Below are positions 60,384 to 64,000 of a DNA stretch of 64,000 nucleotides, piece by piece. A program made the position numbers and the translations under genes. A model generated the notes under the pieces. The model did no database searches, was not told where the DNA came from, and saw only the letters and a list, made by a program, of their open reading frames with translations. The stretch is taken from positions 124,001-188,000 of the forward strand of contig NZ_VSRY01000147.1 in assembly GCF_008271805.1 (NCBI RefSeq). Reading direction: 5' to 3'. Each line of letters begins with the position of its first letter. Position 1 is the first letter of the stretch. The DNA comes from Streptomyces sp. TRM49041 (lineage in GTDB: Bacteria > Actinomycetota > Actinomycetes > Streptomycetales > Streptomycetaceae).

Positions 60384-60721
60384 GTCAGCTCCCTGCCTTC
60401 CTCAAGTGCACCACGAAAGCCACCCGGACGACAGCCGCCACAGAAGACGCCCCACGCCACCGCCGGGTGGATCACCCGGCACATCCGGACACCTCTCCCG
60501 GGGCGCGAGGCACACGGGGCCGGCGGGTGGGCGCCCCAGGCGGGGCCGGAGCGAGCAGGGCGAGGCCCGAGCAGGGCGAGGCCCGAGCGGTCGAGCACGA
60601 GAAGGCGGCGCCCGAGCGGTCGAGCACGAGAAGGCGGCGCCCGAGGCGGCGGCCGAGGAAGGTGGAGCCCGAGAAGGACGTGGCTCCAGGGCGGGGCACG
60701 ACTGGACCCCGTTCTCCACGA
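60384..60721. other. Intergenic region with tandem duplications, no gene seen
   Basis: These 338 bp upstream of the DUF3048 gene hold no convincing gene; frames crossing it are low-complexity Arg/Glu/Ala. Two tandem pairs are embedded: a 16-bp unit at 60553-60584 and a 29-bp unit at 60585-60642. Confidence 0.7.
60553..60642. repeat. Adjacent tandem duplications (16 bp x2 and 29 bp x2)
   Basis: GAGCAGGGCGAGGCCC occurs at 60553-60568 and 60569-60584. A 29-bp unit beginning GAGCGGTCGAGCACGAGAAG occurs at 60585-60613 and 60614-60642. Both pairs are exact copies. Confidence 0.9.
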
Positions 60722-61690
60722 CTATCTCGGTACCGCCTGCAGCGCCAGCGTTGCCGCCGCCGCGCCCAGCAGACCCGCGTCCGTGCCCGTCAGGGCGGGG
60801 GTGACCGTCAGGTCGCGCACGAACGACAGCGTCGCGTAGTCCCGGAGGGCGCGCCGCAGCGGTGCGAAGAGGACCTCCCCCGCACCGGCCACGCCGCCCC
60901 CGATCACCGCGATCCGCACCTCCATCAGCGTCGCCGTCGCAGCGATCCCCGCCGCCAGCGCCTGCGCGGCGCGCTCGAAGGAGGCACGGGCCACCGGGTC
61001 ACCGGCGCGCGCCGCCGCAGCCACGGCGGCCGCCGTGGAGTCCCCGTCCGGGCCCGGGCGCCAGCCCTCGGCCAGGGCGCGGCGGGCGATGTTGGGCCCG
61101 CTGGCGATGCGTTCCACACAGCCGCGGCCTCCGCAGGGGCACGGATCGCCGTCCAGGTCGACACTGATGTGCCCGATGTGACCGGCGTTGCCCGTGGGCC
61201 CGGAGTGCAGTCGCCCGTCCAGGACGAGGCCGCCGCCCACGCCGGTGGAGACGACCAGGCACAGCGCGTTGTCGTAGCCACGGGCGGCGCCCTGCCAGTG
61301 CTCCGCGGCGGTCATGGCGACCCCGTCGCCGACCAGCTCGACAGGCCGCCCACCGGTCACCGCGCGGACGCGCTCCACCAGCGGGTAGTCGCGCCACCCG
61401 GGCACGTTGACCGGGCTGACGGTGCCCGCCGACGCGTCCACCGGCCCCGCGCTCCCGATGCCCACCGCCCCGGCCCGCTCCCACAGCGGCGACGCCGCCA
61501 GCTCCGCGAGCACGGACTCGACCGCGCGCATCACGGTGTCGCCGTCCTCCCGCGCGGGCGTCGGCCGCTGCGCCCGGACGACGATCCGGCCGCCCCCGTC
61601 GACCAGCGCGCCCGCGATCTTCGTACCGCCGATGTCCAGCGCGGCGACGACGAGGTCGGTGGACGGATCGTGCCCCCGGTCGGTGTACAT
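60722..61690 (-). CDS. ROK-family sugar kinase
   Basis: 322-residue kinase of the glucokinase-like ROK group. The phosphate motif LDIGGTKIAGALVD opens the domain, the catalytic Asp is in GDGVAMTAAEHW (Gly replaces the usual Asn) and zinc is held by CPCGGRGCVE. The ATG at 61690 has GGGGGA upstream; the GTG at 61711 adds 7 residues. It diverges from a LacI regulator, and a perfect palindromic operator lies between them. The sugar is unknown. Confidence 0.85.
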   Translation of the reverse strand: MYTDRGHDPSTDLVVAALDIGGTKIAGALVDGGGRIVVRAQRPTPAREDGDTVMRAVESVLAELAASPLWERAGAVGIGSAGPVDASAGTVSPVNVPGWRDYPLVERVRAVTGGRPVELVGDGVAMTAAEHWQGAARGYDNALCLVVSTGVGGGLVLDGRLHSGPTGNAGHIGHISVDLDGDPCPCGGRGCVERIASGPNIARRALAEGWRPGPDGDSTAAAVAAAARAGDPVARASFERAAQALAAGIAATATLMEVRIAVIGGGVAGAGEVLFAPLRRALRDYATLSFVRDLTVTPALTGTDAGLLGAAAATLALQAVPR

Positions 61691-61761
61691 CTCTGTCGGT
61701 TCCCCCGTCACTACTGTCGGACCTGCGGATTCAGATGCGTCCGGTCAGTCTTCCGGGTTCT

Positions 61762-61773
61762 GACAACGTTGTC
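61762..61773. promoter_or_regulatory. LacI-type operator between ROK kinase and LacI genes
   Basis: GACAACGTTGTC, a perfect 12-bp palindrome with the central CG typical of LacI-family sites. A half-site GACAACG recurs at 61811-61817. It overlaps the predicted -35/spacer of the lacI-type gene (-10 TATGCT, 61781-61786). Confidence 0.7.
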
Positions 61774-61837
61774 CAGGCCCTATGCTCGACGCCACAGCCT
61801 TCCACATTCGGACAACGACGGACAGGAACCGCACACA

Positions 61838-62866
61838 GTGGCCGAGACCGCCCGCCGCCCCGACCACCGCTACGGCAACCGGCCCACCATGAAGGACGTC
61901 GCCGCCCGAGCCGGTGTCGGCCTCAAGACAGTCTCCCGGGTCGTCAACGGCGAGGCGGGGGTCACCCCCGACACCGAGCGCCGCGTCCAGGAAGCCATCC
62001 AGGCCCTCGGCTTCCGCCGCAACGACAGCGCCCGGGTGCTGCGCAAGGGCCGTACGGCCTCCGTCGGCCTGGTGCTGGAGGACCTCGCCGACCCGTTCTA
62101 CGGACCGTTGAGCCGCGCCGTCGAGGAGGTCGCCCGCGCCCATGGGGCGCTGCTCATCAACGGGTCCAGTGCCGAGGACCCGGACCGGGAGCAGGAGCTG
62201 GCCCTGGCGCTGTGCGCACGCCGCGTGGACGGGCTCATCGTGATCCCGGCGGGCACCGACCACCGCTATCTCGAGCCCGAGATCAGAGCCGGGATCGCCA
62301 CCGTCTTCGTGGACCGCCCGCCCGGGCGGATCAAGGCGGACACGGTCCTGTCCGACAGCTTCGGCGGGGCGCGGGAGGGCGTCGCCCACCTCATCGCGCA
62401 CGGTCACCGCCGGATCGGGTTCATCGGCGACCAGCCGCGCATCCACACCGCCGTGGAGCGGCTGCGCGGCTACCGGGCGGCGATGGAGGACGCGGGGCTG
62501 CCCGTCGAGGAGTCGTGGGTGTCGCTGGGCTCGACGGAGCCCGGGCGGGTGCGGGAGGCGGTCACCGCGATGCTGGGCGGGCCGGAACCGGTGACCGCGC
62601 TGTTCGCCGGGAACAATCGGGTGACCGTGACCGCCGTACGGGAGCTCGCCGCTCACGGGCGGCCGGTCGCCCTGGTCGGCTTCGACGACATCGAGCTGGC
62701 CGACCTGCTGGGCATCACGGTCATCGCCCAGGACTCCGCCGCGCTGGGACGTACGGCGGCGGAGCGGCTGTTCCGCCGCCTCGACGGCGTCAACGAGGCG
62801 CCCGCGAGCGTGGAGCTGGCGACGACGCTCATCCCGCGCGGCTCGGGCGAGATCCCACCCGCGTAG
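61838..62866 (+). CDS. LacI-family transcriptional regulator
   Basis: 342-residue repressor. The N-terminal HTH is RPTMKDVAARAGVGLKTVSRVVNGEAGVTPDTERRVQEAI; the sensor domain contains GLVLEDLADPFYGPLSRAVEEVARAHGALLINGSS and HGHRRIGFIGD. The GTG at 61838 is preceded by AGGAA. The long frame to the left crosses the ROK gene and is a shadow. It probably represses the divergent ROK kinase and itself through the palindrome at 61762-61773. Confidence 0.9.
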   Translation: MAETARRPDHRYGNRPTMKDVAARAGVGLKTVSRVVNGEAGVTPDTERRVQEAIQALGFRRNDSARVLRKGRTASVGLVLEDLADPFYGPLSRAVEEVARAHGALLINGSSAEDPDREQELALALCARRVDGLIVIPAGTDHRYLEPEIRAGIATVFVDRPPGRIKADTVLSDSFGGAREGVAHLIAHGHRRIGFIGDQPRIHTAVERLRGYRAAMEDAGLPVEESWVSLGSTEPGRVREAVTAMLGGPEPVTALFAGNNRVTVTAVRELAAHGRPVALVGFDDIELADLLGITVIAQDSAALGRTAAERLFRRLDGVNEAPASVELATTLIPRGSGEIPPA

Positions 62867-63344
62867 CGCGCCGGCCGACCACTCTCTCAGCGAACGGGCA
62901 GGCAGGGCACCGGGGCGTCGTTCCGTTGCCGCGCCGCCCGGGCCCGCCACAGGCGCGGCTCTCGTCCTCGACGGGGAGACCGCCCCGTAGGCAGAGTGGC
63001 GGGCGCGCCGACCCGTAGGCCGGGGCGGGCCTTCGGGGCCTCGCCTCGCGAGGTGATCGATCCTGTGTGGTTCCGCGTCCGGCGGACATGGGCACATGTC
63101 GCTCCCCGGCCGTCCGCCGCGCCGCGCGAGGCGCAGCACGCGCAGGACGGACGCGGGGGCGAGCGGTCGTTCCGCACGACGGGCCCCCGGCTCACAGCGG
63201 CGACCGGCGACGGCCGCTGCGGCGGCGCCTGCCGGTATCGCCGCAGCGGTCTGGACGGCGAGCCGGTCCCAGCCCCGCGACGGTGCACGCGGACAAGGCA
63301 CGGGGCAGGCGTGACAGTCCCGGCGGGCGCCCGCCGGCAAGCGC
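62867..63344. other. Intergenic region, no gene seen
   Basis: 478 bp between LacI and the DUF6986 gene. Open frames on both strands are low-complexity Arg/Pro/Ala and have no ribosome-binding sites. I see short palindromes (CCTCGCGAGG near 63046) but no regulatory pattern I can support. Confidence 0.5.
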
Positions 63345-64000
63345 TCACTGCGCGGCCGTCAGGTCTCCGCGCCGCGGGGCGGAGAAGCGGTCCAGATCGG
63401 CGCGGGTGAGGCCGGTGAGGCGGTCCACCTCGGCGGTGTCGAGGGCGCCGCAGTCGATGCCGCGCAGCAGGTACGAGCTGAGAGCCTTGGCCGTGGCGGG
63501 CTCGTCCATGACGTCGCCACCGGCCTGGTTGGCGTAAGCGGCGAGGCGGGCGGCGGCCTGCTCGTACCCCTCGCGGTAGAAGGCGAACACTGCGGCGTAC
63601 CGGGTGGGGAGGTGGCCGGGGTGCATGTCCCAGCCCTGGTAGTAGGCGCGGGCGAGGGCGCGGCGGGTGAGCCCGTAGTGGAGCCGCCAGGCGTCGTGGA
63701 CCTTCTCGGTGGGGCCGACGGGGAGGACGTTCGTCGAGCCGTCGGAGACCCGCACGCCGGTGCCGGCCGCGGCGACCTGCATGACGGCCTTGGCGTGGTC
63801 GGCGGCGGGGTGGTCGCCGGCCTGGTAGGCGGCGGAGACGCCGAGGCAGGCGCTGTAGTCGAAGGTGCCGTAGTGGAGTCCGGTGGCGCGGCCCTCGGCG
63901 GCGTCGATCATGCGGGCGACGGTGGCGGTGCCGTCGGCGGCGAGGATGGACTGGCTGGTCTCGATCTGGATCTCGAAGCCGATCCGGCCGGGCTCCAGGC
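63345..64000 (-). CDS. DUF6986-family aldolase/citrate-lyase-like protein (5' end outside window)
   Basis: The visible 218 or so codons run open to the right edge; codons beyond the internal ATG at 63911 still read as coding (LEPGRIGFEIQIETSQSIL), so the gene starts outside. FEIQIETSQSILAADG and the GLHYGTFDYSACLGVSAAYQ block fit HpcH/HpaI-type TIM-barrel lyases, the group that I recall as DUF6986, often found in the allantoin/ureide degradation locus of Streptomyces. A missing N-terminal portion prevents a firm assignment. Confidence 0.75.
   Translation of the reverse strand, partial: LEPGRIGFEIQIETSQSILAADGTATVARMIDAAEGRATGLHYGTFDYSACLGVSAAYQAGDHPAADHAKAVMQVAAAGTGVRVSDGSTNVLPVGPTEKVHDAWRLHYGLTRRALARAYYQGWDMHPGHLPTRYAAVFAFYREGYEQAAARLAAYANQAGGDVMDEPATAKALSSYLLRGIDCGALDTAEVDRLTGLTRADLDRFSAPRRGDLTAAQ

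Noticed and set aside
60227..61837. Long frame leading into the LacI gene
   Set aside because: It crosses the ROK kinase gene antisense and the repeat region; the LacI HTH begins at 61838.
1..64000. CRISPR arrays, tRNA or rRNA genes
   Set aside because: No regular repeat-spacer pattern and no T-arm/acceptor pairing found; the tandem repeats seen are contiguous without spacers.

Overview
The window is chromosomal DNA of a high-GC actinomycete, almost certainly Streptomyces or a close relative. The main evidence is very strong G/C bias at third codon positions, many GTG starts, and actinobacterial marker families: a mycothiol-dependent maleylpyruvate-isomerase-type protein, tandem TerD, a DUF6643-like protein, SCO6745-like, Cds1-like and a decayed Rv1733c-like gene. 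I saw no tRNA, rRNA, CRISPR array, insertion sequence or prophage.

Region 1 (1-9.2 kb): the 3' part of a PaaK/CapK-type acid-CoA ligase, a TetR regulator, a complete five-gene branched-chain-amino-acid-type ABC importer (binding protein, two permeases, two ATPases, mostly with 4-bp overlaps), and divergently a PucR-type regulator coupled to another TetR. A perfect palindrome sits in the divergent promoter region. The set looks like uptake plus CoA activation of an organic acid.

Region 2 (9.35-14.7 kb): a MarR repressor diverges from a 14-TM exporter, a quinone oxidoreductase, a DJ-1/PfpI protein and an aldehyde dehydrogenase, consistent with an electrophile/quinone response operon. Two intergenic gaps in this operon contain simple tandem repeats.

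Region 3 (14.7-24.7 kb): an acyl-CoA degradation island. Two minus-strand operons (SDR, enoyl-CoA hydratase, acyl-CoA dehydrogenase; and thiolase, HAD phosphatase, ligase remnant, TetR) start from promoters of near-identical architecture with a shared palindromic operator. A second pair of units (alpha/beta hydrolase with an SCO6745-like protein; MDR oxidoreductase with SDR) carries a different shared operator. Two eroded genes, an acyl-CoA synthetase N-terminus and a cytochrome P450 C-terminus, suggest gene loss here.

Region 4 (24.9-64 kb): more ordinary chromosome. It holds an MHS transporter, a GAF-PucR regulator, 3-hydroxybutyrate dehydrogenase, two Nudix proteins, Lnt, a racemase-like protein, an HpnB-like glycosyltransferase, tandem TerD, a MOSC protein, a large beta-helix/AAA+ ATPase fusion, a large membrane protein with a serine-hydrolase elbow, DeoR, SRPBCC proteins, a Cds1-like PLP enzyme, an RsbW-like kinase, TetR-DUF4865, a methyltransferase, ROK/LacI sugar regulation, an M20 peptidase, geranylgeranyl-reductase and metallo-beta-lactamase-fold proteins, a DUF3048 protein and the 3' part of a DUF6986 protein. 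Many genes here have a TANNNT hexamer 6-8 nt before the start codon, so leaderless transcripts are probably common. Several intergenic gaps hold short tandem repeats. The most unusual gene is the 819-residue beta-helix/AAA+ fusion at 37777-40236.
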